Shown here piece by piece: positions 23,295 to 32,284 of a stretch of 64,000 nt of DNA. Origin of the DNA: Streptosporangium violaceochromogenes (GTDB lineage Bacteria > Actinomycetota > Actinomycetes > Streptosporangiales > Streptosporangiaceae). The DNA lies in NCBI RefSeq assembly GCF_014654615.1, contig NZ_BNBB01000011.1, positions 1 through 64,000 of the forward strand, written 5' to 3'. Below the pieces are notes generated by a model. It was not told the origin of the DNA. It searched no databases and saw nothing but the letters and a program-made list of their open reading frames with translations. A program made the translations under genes and the position numbers. Positions within the stretch are counted from its first letter, which is position 1; each line of letters begins with the position of its first letter.

Positions 23295-23317
23295 GACCAG
23301 ATTTCATATCTGGTCAC
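23295..23317. promoter_or_regulatory. perfect TetR operator upstream of the tetR-P450 operon
   Basis: Nine-base perfect arms TGACCAGAT / ATCTGGTCA enclose TTCAT and end 2 bp before the AAGGAGG that serves the tetR start. This placement over the translation/transcription start is typical of autorepression by the TetR protein encoded next, which would also control the P450. Confidence 0.82.
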
Positions 23318-23332
23318 AAGGAGGTGAGAGAG

Positions 23333-23989
23333 GTGGAGAGGGCGAACCGGATTCTCGACGCCACTCGCGACCTGACCCTCCGGTTCGGCTACCGGAAGGT
23401 GACCGTCGAGGACATCGCCACGGCCGCCGGGGTCGGCAAGGGCACGGTCTACCTGCACTGGCGGACCAAGGACGAGCTGTACGAGGCGCTGCTGCTGCGG
23501 GAGTCCATCGAGGTCATCGAGGAGTTCACCGCGATGCTGCGCCGGGACCCGTCACAGGTGCGGCCGTGCCGCTTCGCCCGGGCGTCCTTCCTGTCCATGA
23601 GCCGCAGACCGCTGCTCCGAGCCCTGTTCGCCCCGGATCTCGAACTGCTGGGAAGGCTCGTCCGGCACCCGATGCGCAGCCACGACCTCCTGGCCGCCGA
23701 CCGTTTCCACACCGTGGCCGAGCGGTTCGAGCTCCTGCGGAGCGACGTGCCCAGCGCGCGATACACCCTCAGCGCCGCGATGGCCGGCTTCTACCTCTTC
23801 GACGGGATGAACCCGAAGGGCGCGGAGCTGGACGCCGAGGCCAAGGCCGACGCGCTCGCCTTCACCGTACGGCACGCCTTCGAGCCCGCCGAGACGCCGT
23901 CCCCGGACACACTCGCGGCGGCGGCGGCCGAATACATCTCGATCTTCCGCGATCTGATCCCACCCTACCGCAAGTGGATCTACGGCTAA
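23333..23989 (+). CDS. TetR-family regulator of the P450 operon
   Basis: GTG at 23333 is chosen because AAGGAGG lies eight bases upstream; the GTG at 23324 abuts it. The 218-aa protein has a TetR HTH at residues 5-55 (FGYRKVTVEDIATAAGVGKG, VYLHWRTKDELYEALL) and a helical ligand domain. A perfect 23-bp operator lies directly upstream and the P450 gene begins 10 bp after its stop, so it likely autoregulates and controls the P450 in response to the P450 substrate. Confidence 0.88.
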   Translation: MERANRILDATRDLTLRFGYRKVTVEDIATAAGVGKGTVYLHWRTKDELYEALLLRESIEVIEEFTAMLRRDPSQVRPCRFARASFLSMSRRPLLRALFAPDLELLGRLVRHPMRSHDLLAADRFHTVAERFELLRSDVPSARYTLSAAMAGFYLFDGMNPKGAELDAEAKADALAFTVRHAFEPAETPSPDTLAAAAAEYISIFRDLIPPYRKWIYG

Positions 23990-23999
23990 GGAGCCATCG

Positions 24000-25214
24000 G
24001 TGGTCGACATCATCGAGCGGTACAACATCCCCCCTCAGAAGTTCTGGCTGCGCGAACCGCGTGCCACCGGGCCGGTCCAGTTCGACGCCCAGAGCGGTCT
24101 GTGGAACGTCTACGGTTACCCGGAGCTGCAGGAGATCCTCGGCGACCCGGCGACGTTCTCCTCCGACACCATGCGCCTGGTCCCCAAGGACGCGATGCCG
24201 GCAGGCGACGACTTCTCCCTGGAGGACTTCTCCATGGAGGGCTTCCTGCCCCAGATGGACCCCCCCGAGCACGGCAAGCTTCGCAAGCTGGCCGCCCACG
24301 CCTTCACCCCCAAGGTCATCGCCGGCCTCGAACCCACCATCGCCGCCCTCACCCACGAGCTGCTCGACGCCGCCGGGGGCCGTGGCCGGCTGGAGCTCGT
24401 GACCGATCTGGCCTACCCTCTTCCGGTCATCGTCATCGCCGACCTCCTGGGGGTCCCCAGCGACGATCGCCCCCTGTTCAAGCGGTGGGCGGACGCGATG
24501 TTCGAGCGCGACGGCGGGGTCTCTTTGACCGAGCGCTCGGAGAAGCAGGAGGCCGAGGCCCGGAGCAGCATGAACGCGTGGAAGGAGATGGCCGCCTACC
24601 TCGCCGGCCATGTCGCCGAGCGCAGACGCCGGCCGCGCGCCGACCTGCTCACCAAGCTGGTCGAAGCCGAGGTCGACGGCGCGCGCCTGCCCGACGCGCA
24701 GGTGGTCAACTTCGCGACCGTCCTCCTGCTCGCCGGGCACATCACCACGACGATGCTGCTCGGCAACACGGTGCTGTGCCTGGACGCCTTCCCCGAGCAG
24801 CAGGCCAGGGCCCGCGCCGACCGCTCCCTGATCCCGGGCCTGATCGAGGAGTCCCTGCGCTATCTCACCCCGTTCGCGGGCCTGGCCCGGACGACCACCC
24901 GCGAGACCACCCTCGGCGGGGTCACGATCCCGGCCGACCAGTTCGTCATGGTCTGGATCGGGGCGGCCAACCGGGACCCCCGGCGTTTCCCCGAGCCCGC
25001 CGTCTTCGACCCGGGCCGCGACCCCAACCCCCACCTCGGCTTCGGACGGGGCATCCACTTCTGCATGGGAGCCCCCCTGGCCCGGCTGGAGGGGCGGGTC
25101 GCGCTGAACATCCTGCTCGACCGGTTCGACCCGCTGCGCACCGATCCCGGCGACCCGGTGGACTTCCTGCCCTCACCGACCATGACGGGGGTGCGGCGCC
25201 TGACCCTGGCCTGA
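24000..25214 (+). CDS. cytochrome P450 monooxygenase
   Basis: This is a 404-aa soluble bacterial P450 starting at GTG 24000 behind GGAG. It shows the I-helix oxygen-activation motif LLLAGHITTTML, the ExxR in EESLRYL and the heme loop GFGRGIHFCMGAPLARLEGR with the Cys ligand. All catalytic hallmarks are present, in contrast to the atypical P450 at 61.6 kb. It is the second gene of a TetR-controlled operon with no ferredoxin next to it, so it relies on redox partners encoded elsewhere. Substrate unknown. Confidence 0.92.
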   Translation: MVDIIERYNIPPQKFWLREPRATGPVQFDAQSGLWNVYGYPELQEILGDPATFSSDTMRLVPKDAMPAGDDFSLEDFSMEGFLPQMDPPEHGKLRKLAAHAFTPKVIAGLEPTIAALTHELLDAAGGRGRLELVTDLAYPLPVIVIADLLGVPSDDRPLFKRWADAMFERDGGVSLTERSEKQEAEARSSMNAWKEMAAYLAGHVAERRRRPRADLLTKLVEAEVDGARLPDAQVVNFATVLLLAGHITTTMLLGNTVLCLDAFPEQQARARADRSLIPGLIEESLRYLTPFAGLARTTTRETTLGGVTIPADQFVMVWIGAANRDPRRFPEPAVFDPGRDPNPHLGFGRGIHFCMGAPLARLEGRVALNILLDRFDPLRTDPGDPVDFLPSPTMTGVRRLTLA

Positions 25215-25373
25215 CTCCCGTACGCCGAGGGGCACCACCTGTGGCCGGGACCGGCCGGCCACGGGACCGCCGGGCGGCACCCGGCTCACCACCGCCCCGC
25301 GCTCGACGGCAGGAGGAGAACCGGCGGGGCGGGCGGGCCTCATGGCGGGGTGGGGCGGGCGGCACCCGGCGGT

Positions 25374-25979
25374 TCAGCGGGCGGCGGAGCGCCGGGGCTT
25401 GGCACGCACGTGCATGCGTTCACCCTGGCGGCCGAAGAGGCTGAGGATCTCCACGGGGTTGTCGTCGGCGCTCATGAAGCAGTGCGGGAGCCGGGTGTCG
25501 AACTCGGCGGCCTCGCCCGTGACCAGCACCAGGTCGTGGTCGGCCAGGATCAGGCGCAGGCGGCCGGCGAGGACGTACAGCCACTCGTAGCCCTCATGGG
25601 TCTGAGGAACGGGGACCTTGCCCGGGGTGGGCGGGATGACCAGTTTGAACGCCTGCAAGGGGCCGGCGGCGCGGGTCAGGGGAATCACCGACCTGCCGTT
25701 GACCTCCCGGGGGACCAGCCTGACCCGGGGGTCGCCGACCTCCGGCGCGCCGACCAGCTCGTCCAGGGACACCCGGTGCGCCCGCGCGATGGGCAGCAGC
25801 AACTCCAGGCTGGGCCGCCGTCCACCGGACTCCAGGCGGGACAGGGTGCTCTTGGAGATCCCGGTGATCTCGGCCAGCCCGGTCAGGGTGACGCCGCGCT
25901 CGACGCGCAGCCGCCGCAGCCGGGGACCGACCTGGTCCAGTACGGCGTCGGCCGCCGACGGGGAAGTCATGGTTCCCAT
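25374..25979 (-). CDS. XRE-cupin transcriptional regulator
   Basis: The ATG at 25979 (or 25970) gives a ~201-aa protein. The HTH lies near residues 18-65 (LRRLRVERGVTLTGLAEITG, STLSRLESGGRRPSLELLLP) and a C-terminal cupin at about 105-185 (HEGYEWLYVLAGRLRLILAD). This class represses divergent genes and releases DNA on ligand binding. It is transcribed away from the methyltransferase gene at 26064, and two inverted repeats lie between them. Confidence 0.88.
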   Translation of the reverse strand: MGTMTSPSAADAVLDQVGPRLRRLRVERGVTLTGLAEITGISKSTLSRLESGGRRPSLELLLPIARAHRVSLDELVGAPEVGDPRVRLVPREVNGRSVIPLTRAAGPLQAFKLVIPPTPGKVPVPQTHEGYEWLYVLAGRLRLILADHDLVLVTGEAAEFDTRLPHCFMSADDNPVEILSLFGRQGERMHVRAKPRRSAAR

Positions 25980-25986
25980 GGCATCA

Positions 25987-26017
25987 CCGATTCCCGAAAT
26001 CGGCAACAGAAGTTGCC
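25987..26017. promoter_or_regulatory. two adjacent inverted repeats between the XRE-cupin and methyltransferase genes
   Basis: CCGATT-CCCGA-AATCGG (25987-26003) and GGCAAC-AGAA-GTTGCC (26002-26017) overlap by two bases in the 84-bp divergent gap. The second dyad resembles operators expected for XRE-type dimers. One or both probably bind the XRE-cupin protein and coordinate the two divergent transcripts. Confidence 0.65.
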
Positions 26018-26063
26018 CTCGGGGCCGGATCTCACGCAGGATCGACCGCGAAAGGAGGTCGTG

Positions 26064-27020
26064 ATGACGTCACACACGCGGCCGGATCCCCACCCCCACC
26101 CGGCCCCTCACGCCGGCCACCCCGCCGACCGGCACGCGGGTCCCCACCCGGGGCACGGCCACGGCCACGACATCGACTGGGAGGCCATGGCCGTTCATCT
26201 GGAGCGGGAGGCCGAGCTTCACACCCCCGCCCTGGAGCGGGCCGCCGCCTGGGTGCGCGACCTTCCGCGGGACGGTCACGGCCCCGCCGGCGTCACCCGG
26301 ATCCTCGACGTGGGCAGCGGGCCCGGCGTGATCACCTGCCTGCTCGCCCGCGCCTTCCCCCGGGCCGAGGTCGTGGCCGTCGACGGCGAGCCGGCCCTGC
26401 TCCGGCGGGCCGAGGCGCGCGCGGCGGCGGACGGCCTGGACGAGCGGGTGCGCGTCCACCACACGAACCTGCCCGACGGGCTCGCCGAGGTCGGCGTCGC
26501 GGACCTCCTCTGGGCCGGTAAGACCGTCCACCATTTCGGTGACCAGCAGGCGGCGCTCACCCGGCTCGCGGGCACGCTGCGCCCCGGCGGCGTGCTGGCG
26601 ATCGTCGAGGGCGGTCTTCCCCCGCGTTTCCTGCCCCGCGACATCGGCCTGGGCCACCCCGGGCTCCAGGCCCGGATGGACGTCGCGTACGAGGCCGTGT
26701 TCGCCGACATGCGCGCCTCCCTGCCCGGCTCCGTCTCCACGGTCGAGGACTGGCCCGCCATGTTCGCCCACGCCGGCCTGGCCCCCGCGGGCACGCGGAG
26801 CTTCCTCATCGATCTGCCCGCCCCGCTGGACCCGCGGGTCCGCGAGCACCTTCACGCCACCCTGAGCCGGAACCGTGAGCGGTTCACCGACCACCTCACC
26901 CCCGAGGACCTGCGGACCCTGGACGCCCTGCTCGACGACGGCCCGGCCGGCATCCGCACCCGCCCCGACGCCTTCTACCTCACCGTCGTCACCGTGCACA
27001 CCGCCCGCGCCCTGCCCTGA
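26064..27020 (+). CDS. class I SAM-dependent methyltransferase with His-rich N-terminus
   Basis: The ATG at 26064 follows AAAGGAGG. The 318-aa protein opens with ~35 residues containing about ten histidines (DPHPHPAPHAGH..., HPGHGHGHD), a possible metal-binding leader. The SAM-binding domain follows: motif I ILDVGSGPGVITCLLAR, then VVAVDGEPALL and LRPGGVLAIVEGG. The methyl acceptor is unknown. The divergent XRE-cupin regulator probably controls it. Confidence 0.85.
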   Translation: MTSHTRPDPHPHPAPHAGHPADRHAGPHPGHGHGHDIDWEAMAVHLEREAELHTPALERAAAWVRDLPRDGHGPAGVTRILDVGSGPGVITCLLARAFPRAEVVAVDGEPALLRRAEARAAADGLDERVRVHHTNLPDGLAEVGVADLLWAGKTVHHFGDQQAALTRLAGTLRPGGVLAIVEGGLPPRFLPRDIGLGHPGLQARMDVAYEAVFADMRASLPGSVSTVEDWPAMFAHAGLAPAGTRSFLIDLPAPLDPRVREHLHATLSRNRERFTDHLTPEDLRTLDALLDDGPAGIRTRPDAFYLTVVTVHTARALP

Positions 27021-27087
27021 GGCGGTGAGGCCGGAACCCCGTTTCCGGTAAGGCGCAACGTGTCGTCGCGTCGTTATCCTGGACGGC

Positions 27088-27624
27088 ATGGCACCCCGCA
27101 AGCAGGAGGAGATCTTCCAGGCCACGCTGGAACTGCTCGCCGGCAGGGGCTACGAGGGCCTGACCGTCGAGGGGGTGGCCGAGCGCTCGGGCGTCGACGA
27201 GACCACGATCTACCGCTGGTGGCCGTCCAAGGCCGTGCTCCTGGGAACGGCGCTGACGGAGTCCCGGCTGCTGTTCTTCGAGACGCCCGACACCGGCAGC
27301 CTGCGCGGAGACCTGGTGGCACTGGTCGAGCAGGTCGCCGGGCTGCTCACGCGCCCCCCGGCCGCCGACGTCGCGGTGGCCGCGCTCGGCGCCGCCGCCG
27401 GCAACCCGGAGCTGGCCGTCGGCGTGCAGCACTTCTTCGCCGACCGCTTCTCCCGGGAGCGGCTGATCTTCGACAGGGCGGTCGGCCGGGGCGAGCTGAG
27501 CCCGGACGCCGACCCCATGCTGATCATGGACCTTCTCGTCGGCGCCATCTGGCTCCGGGCGATCTTCCGCGGCCTCCCCCTGGACGAGGACTTCGCCCCA
27601 CGGGTGGTCGACGCCGTCCTGTGA
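27088..27624 (+). CDS. TetR-family transcriptional regulator
   Basis: The 178-aa protein has an HTH at residues 7-52 (GYEGLTVEGVAERSGVDETT, IYRWWPSKAVLLG), the hallmark TetR DNA-binding segment. No Shine-Dalgarno precedes the ATG; TTATCC lies about 10 bases upstream, so the message may be leaderless. A dyad AACG...CGTT at 27057-27075 could be its operator. The target is unclear because neighbours on both sides are in other operons. Confidence 0.82.
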   Translation: MAPRKQEEIFQATLELLAGRGYEGLTVEGVAERSGVDETTIYRWWPSKAVLLGTALTESRLLFFETPDTGSLRGDLVALVEQVAGLLTRPPAADVAVAALGAAAGNPELAVGVQHFFADRFSRERLIFDRAVGRGELSPDADPMLIMDLLVGAIWLRAIFRGLPLDEDFAPRVVDAVL

Positions 27625-27696
27625 CGACCGGCCCGGCGGCGCGGGAAGACGATCCCCGCGCCCCCGTGACCCCGTGGCCGTCCGGGCCGCCGTTTC

Positions 27697-28089
27697 TCAG
27701 CCCCGGTCCGAGGGGCTCTTGTAGGCGACGAAGTCGATCTCCACCAGGACGTTCATCAGGTCGGAGCCGACGGTCGTGCGGACGGGGTAGGGCCGGCCGA
27801 AGTACGACTTGTACGCCTCGTTGAAGGCGGCGAAGTCACGCTTGAGGTGCTGCAGGTGAACCGTGGCCTTGACCACGTCGTCGAAGTCGAGGCCGTGGGC
27901 CGCCAGGACGGCCTTGAGGTTGCGCATGACCTGGTGGGTCTGCTCGGCCACGTCGTCCCCGACGATCGCGCCGGTCTCCGCGTCGCGCGGGACGGCGCCG
28001 GAGGTGTAGACGAAGTCACCCACCACGATGCCCTGCGAGTAGGCGCCTCCGGGGGCGGCGCTGTCGGTGGTCTTCAGTTCCTTCTTCAT
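27697..28089 (-). CDS. RidA/YjgF/UK114-family protein
   Basis: The ATG at 28089 with GGAG is used; a longer frame to 28113 is unsupported. The 130-aa protein shows YSQGIVVGDFVYTSGAVPRD, then VMRNLKAVLAAHGLDFDDVV and the C-terminal RTTVGSDLMNVLVEIDFVA, the RidA pattern. The catalytic Arg is in the PVRTTV segment. RidA deaminates reactive enamine/imine intermediates of PLP enzymes, which fits its place after a PLP-dependent D-threonine-aldolase-like gene. Confidence 0.88.
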   Translation of the reverse strand: MKKELKTTDSAAPGGAYSQGIVVGDFVYTSGAVPRDAETGAIVGDDVAEQTHQVMRNLKAVLAAHGLDFDDVVKATVHLQHLKRDFAAFNEAYKSYFGRPYPVRTTVGSDLMNVLVEIDFVAYKSPSDRG

Positions 28090-28117
28090 ATGATCTCCAT
28101 AGAATTCGTACAATCCA

Positions 28118-29185
28118 TCAGAAATGGGTAGTGATCGTACCGACCACTCGGTGATCGCGGTCGACCAGGGGGAGTGTTCGCCACTTGTCGAACGCCGTAC
28201 AGGGGTGTGAGATACCGAAGGCGACCGTTTCCCCCACGCGCAGGTCGCCGCGGACGACGGTGTGCTGGTCCTGCATTCTCAGCACGCTCACCCCCGGCCC
28301 GCGGGGGATCGGCAGGCCCTCGTCGTAGGGGGCGTCGCGCTTGCCCATGCCGACGATCGCCAGACCGGGCTCGGGCACGGACAGCACCTGCGCCCACACC
28401 TCCATCGCGGGAAGCAGTTCGCCGTCCACGCGGGTGAACGGGGTGCGCTCGCGATAGTAGCCGTCGTCGTGGGCGACGTAGGCGCCGCTGCGCAGCACGA
28501 CCTCGGCCCGGATCCCGGGCCGCTCGCGGCCGATCACGTCGAACCACTGGCTGCCGCCGACGGTGAGGAGGGGGGCGTCGAGGCGCTCGACGGCCTCCCC
28601 GAGCCGGGCCAGGTAGCCGCGCACCTCGGCGGCGCCGGCCAGCGCGCCCTCGTACCCGGCCACCCCGGCGAGTTCGACACCCGGTGTCCGCCTTATGTAC
28701 GCGGCCAGCTCAAGCAGCCGCTCCACGGTACGGCAGCCGGCACGCCCGCCCTCGTGGCCGAGCTCGGCCAGAACGGCGAAGGGCCGCGCGCCCGCGTGCG
28801 CGGCCAGGATGTCGATCCCGGCCTCGGAGTCGGCGAAGGAGAGGAGGTCGAACGCCGGGTCGCGCTCCAGCTCGCCGGCCGCCCAGCGCAGCCCTGCCCG
28901 GTCCACGACCTGGTTGGCCACCATGACGCGCCGGGCGCCGAAGGCACGGGCCCGCCGCGCCTGGCGGGTGGTCGCCACGGTCAGGCCCCAGGCGCCGGCG
29001 GCGAGCTGCCGCGCGGCGATCTCCCCGGACATGTGGGTCTTGATGTGCGGGGCGAGCTCCAGCCCGTGGTCACGGGCGAAGGCCGCCATCGTGGTGACGT
29101 TGTGCTCCAGCGCCTCCCGGTGCACGACCATCACGGGAAAGCCGAGCTCCCCGTCGAGGACCGACCGCCCCAAGGACCCCCGCAT
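28118..29185 (-). CDS. D-threonine aldolase / D-serine dehydratase-like PLP enzyme
   Basis: A 355-aa protein starting at ATG 29185 behind GGGAG. It has an alanine-racemase-type N-terminal barrel with the PLP lysine in LAPHIKTHMSGEIAARQ (near residue 48) and the DSD1-type C-terminal domain with the metal ligands H and C in GISHPCTAFDKWRTLPLVD. The family cleaves or dehydrates beta-hydroxy D-amino acids. It is the last large gene of the ABC-importer transcript and is followed by RidA, so the locus may import and degrade an amino-sugar or hydroxyamino-acid-containing compound. Confidence 0.82.
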   Translation of the reverse strand: MRGSLGRSVLDGELGFPVMVVHREALEHNVTTMAAFARDHGLELAPHIKTHMSGEIAARQLAAGAWGLTVATTRQARRARAFGARRVMVANQVVDRAGLRWAAGELERDPAFDLLSFADSEAGIDILAAHAGARPFAVLAELGHEGGRAGCRTVERLLELAAYIRRTPGVELAGVAGYEGALAGAAEVRGYLARLGEAVERLDAPLLTVGGSQWFDVIGRERPGIRAEVVLRSGAYVAHDDGYYRERTPFTRVDGELLPAMEVWAQVLSVPEPGLAIVGMGKRDAPYDEGLPIPRGPGVSVLRMQDQHTVVRGDLRVGETVAFGISHPCTAFDKWRTLPLVDRDHRVVGTITTHF

Positions 29186-29223
29186 CTCGTCTCCCCCCGC
29201 CCACGGGTCCGGCACGGCCGGCC

Positions 29224-30402
<1,179 letters not shown>

Positions 30403-30407
30403 CTGTC

Positions 30408-31244
30408 CTATCCCTTGACTGAGCCGGCGGTGAGCCCGGACACGATTCTGCGCTGCATGACGAGGAAGAAGACGACGGCCGGCACCGCGAAGAGGAAGGC
30501 CCCGCTGAAGACCGTGTCGAGCGGGATCAGGAAGTCCCCGATGAACGACGCGAGGCCGGTCGAGGCCGTCCATTTCCGCTCGTCGGTGATGAAGGTCGTC
30601 GCGAAGAGATACTCGTTCCACCCGTCGAAGAACGCGATCACGGCCGCCGCGGCCATCGAGGGCGCGATCAGGGGCACCACCATGATCTGCAGGATGCTCA
30701 GGGCGCCGCAGCCGTCGACCCGCGCCGACTCCTCCATCTCGTAGGGGATGGCGTCCATCGCCGCCTTGAGGATGAACGTCGCGACCGGCATCGCGAAGGC
30801 CGTGTTCGCGAGCACCAGCCCGTAGAGCTGGTTGAGCATCCCGAGCGAGGCGAAGAGCGAGTAGAGCGGGACGACGAGGAGCGCCTCGGGGAGCATCTGG
30901 GTGGCGAAGAAGCCGAACCCCATGATCCCCTTCCCGAAGAACCGGTACCGCGAGAGGGCGTAGGCGGCGAGCGTGGCCATGAGCAGGCTGGTCACGGTCG
31001 TGCCGAGCGCGACGACCGTGGAGTTGGTGATCCAGCGCAGGAAGGAGCGGTCGGTCACGAGGATGGAGAACAGGTGACCCGCGCGGCTCACGTCGGGGAT
31101 CAGCCTCTGTCCGCCGGTGTACAGGGTGTCCTTGGGGGTGATCGCCGTGTTGAGGATCCAGTAGAGCGGGAATCCGGCCAGGATGACGAGGAGTGTCGCC
31201 AGAAGCGTGCGCACCCCGACGCCCAGGTTCCTGCGAGCGATCAT
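30408..31244 (-). CDS. carbohydrate ABC transporter permease (MalG-like)
   Basis: This 278-aa protein has six membrane spans (LLATLLVILAGFPLYWILNT first) and the EAA coupling loop MEESARVDGCGALSILQIMV followed by PLIAPSMAAAAVIAFFDGWNEY. The ATG overlaps the upstream permease stop (ATGA) and the ATPase follows 5 bp after its stop, so all components are translated in balance. Confidence 0.92.
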   Translation of the reverse strand: MIARRNLGVGVRTLLATLLVILAGFPLYWILNTAITPKDTLYTGGQRLIPDVSRAGHLFSILVTDRSFLRWITNSTVVALGTTVTSLLMATLAAYALSRYRFFGKGIMGFGFFATQMLPEALLVVPLYSLFASLGMLNQLYGLVLANTAFAMPVATFILKAAMDAIPYEMEESARVDGCGALSILQIMVVPLIAPSMAAAAVIAFFDGWNEYLFATTFITDERKWTASTGLASFIGDFLIPLDTVFSGAFLFAVPAVVFFLVMQRRIVSGLTAGSVKG

Positions 31245-32167
31245 GCCGCGACTCGATTCTTCCGTTCGGTGCGCGTCTCGATGACGAAGTAGACGAGGGT
31301 GACGGCGAGCGAAAGCAGGAGTCCCAGGACGCCGATCGCCGCCGCGAAGCCCAGCCGGCTGTTGCCGAACGCCTGCTCGTAGACGCTGATGACGATCGTG
31401 CTCGTCACCCCGGCGGGCCCGCCGCCGGTGAGCAGCCAGATGATCTCGAACCGGCGGAAGGACCAGATGGTCATGAGCAGTCCCACGATCCGCAGGGTCG
31501 GCATCAGGTGCGGAAGGACGATCGTGGTGAACGTGCTGTACATGCCGGCGCCGTCGACGCGGGCCGCCTCGTACAGTTCCTCCGGGACGGCCTGGAGCGC
31601 GGCGAGGACCACGAGCATCACGAAGGGGGTGACCTTCCAGACGGTCGCGACCAGGACGGAGGGCATGCCGTAGCTCGGATCGGTGAGCCAGCCCCGCGCC
31701 CCGATGCCGAGCGCGGAGAGCCCGGCGTTGGCCACGCCGTTGTCGTTGTTGAAGATCCATCGGAAGACCATGACCACCGCGACCGTCGGCACCGCCCACG
31801 GCATGACGGCGACGGCCCGCGCGAGGAACCGCCCGGGGAAGGCCCGGTTGAGCACGACGGCCGACACCGTTCCGAGCAGCAGCGAGCCCGCCACCGTGCA
31901 GAACGCGTAGACGATCGTGGTGACGACGGACCGGAGGAAGACCTCGTCGCCGACCAGGGCCGCGTAATTGTCGAGCCCGACGGACGACCCCCCGTTCGGG
32001 TTGATCAGTTGCGTGTCCGTGACGCTCAGCTGGACGCCCTTGAGGATGGGAACGCCCGCGAAGAGCACGAGATACAGGGCCGCAGCGCCGGCGAACGCGT
32101 ACGGCGCGAGCGGTCCCCGTGGACGCCGCGGACGCCGTGGGGCCCGCGTCGCCTGAGAAACAGCCAT
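31241..32167 (-). CDS. carbohydrate ABC transporter permease (MalF-like)
   Basis: The 308-aa protein has six spans, starting with PYAFAGAAALYLVLFAGVPI after a basic N-terminus (RAPRRPRRPRGP). The EAA loop is EELYEAARVDGAGMYSTFTT. It is coupled by an ATGA overlap to the second permease. Gene order binding protein, glycosidase-like, MalF, MalG, ATPase is a complete CUT1-type importer. Confidence 0.92.
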   Translation of the reverse strand: MAVSQATRAPRRPRRPRGPLAPYAFAGAAALYLVLFAGVPILKGVQLSVTDTQLINPNGGSSVGLDNYAALVGDEVFLRSVVTTIVYAFCTVAGSLLLGTVSAVVLNRAFPGRFLARAVAVMPWAVPTVAVVMVFRWIFNNDNGVANAGLSALGIGARGWLTDPSYGMPSVLVATVWKVTPFVMLVVLAALQAVPEELYEAARVDGAGMYSTFTTIVLPHLMPTLRIVGLLMTIWSFRRFEIIWLLTGGGPAGVTSTIVISVYEQAFGNSRLGFAAAIGVLGLLLSLAVTLVYFVIETRTERKNRVAA

Positions 32168-32284
32168 CGTGAATCCAATCGTCGAAATCGCCGGGCGGCT
32201 CCGCGCCCCGCGGCGAGGGGGCCGGGCCGGCGACGCCCTCCGCCGCCGCCCGGCTCCCTCTCACGGCGACACGTGCGGGCGTCG

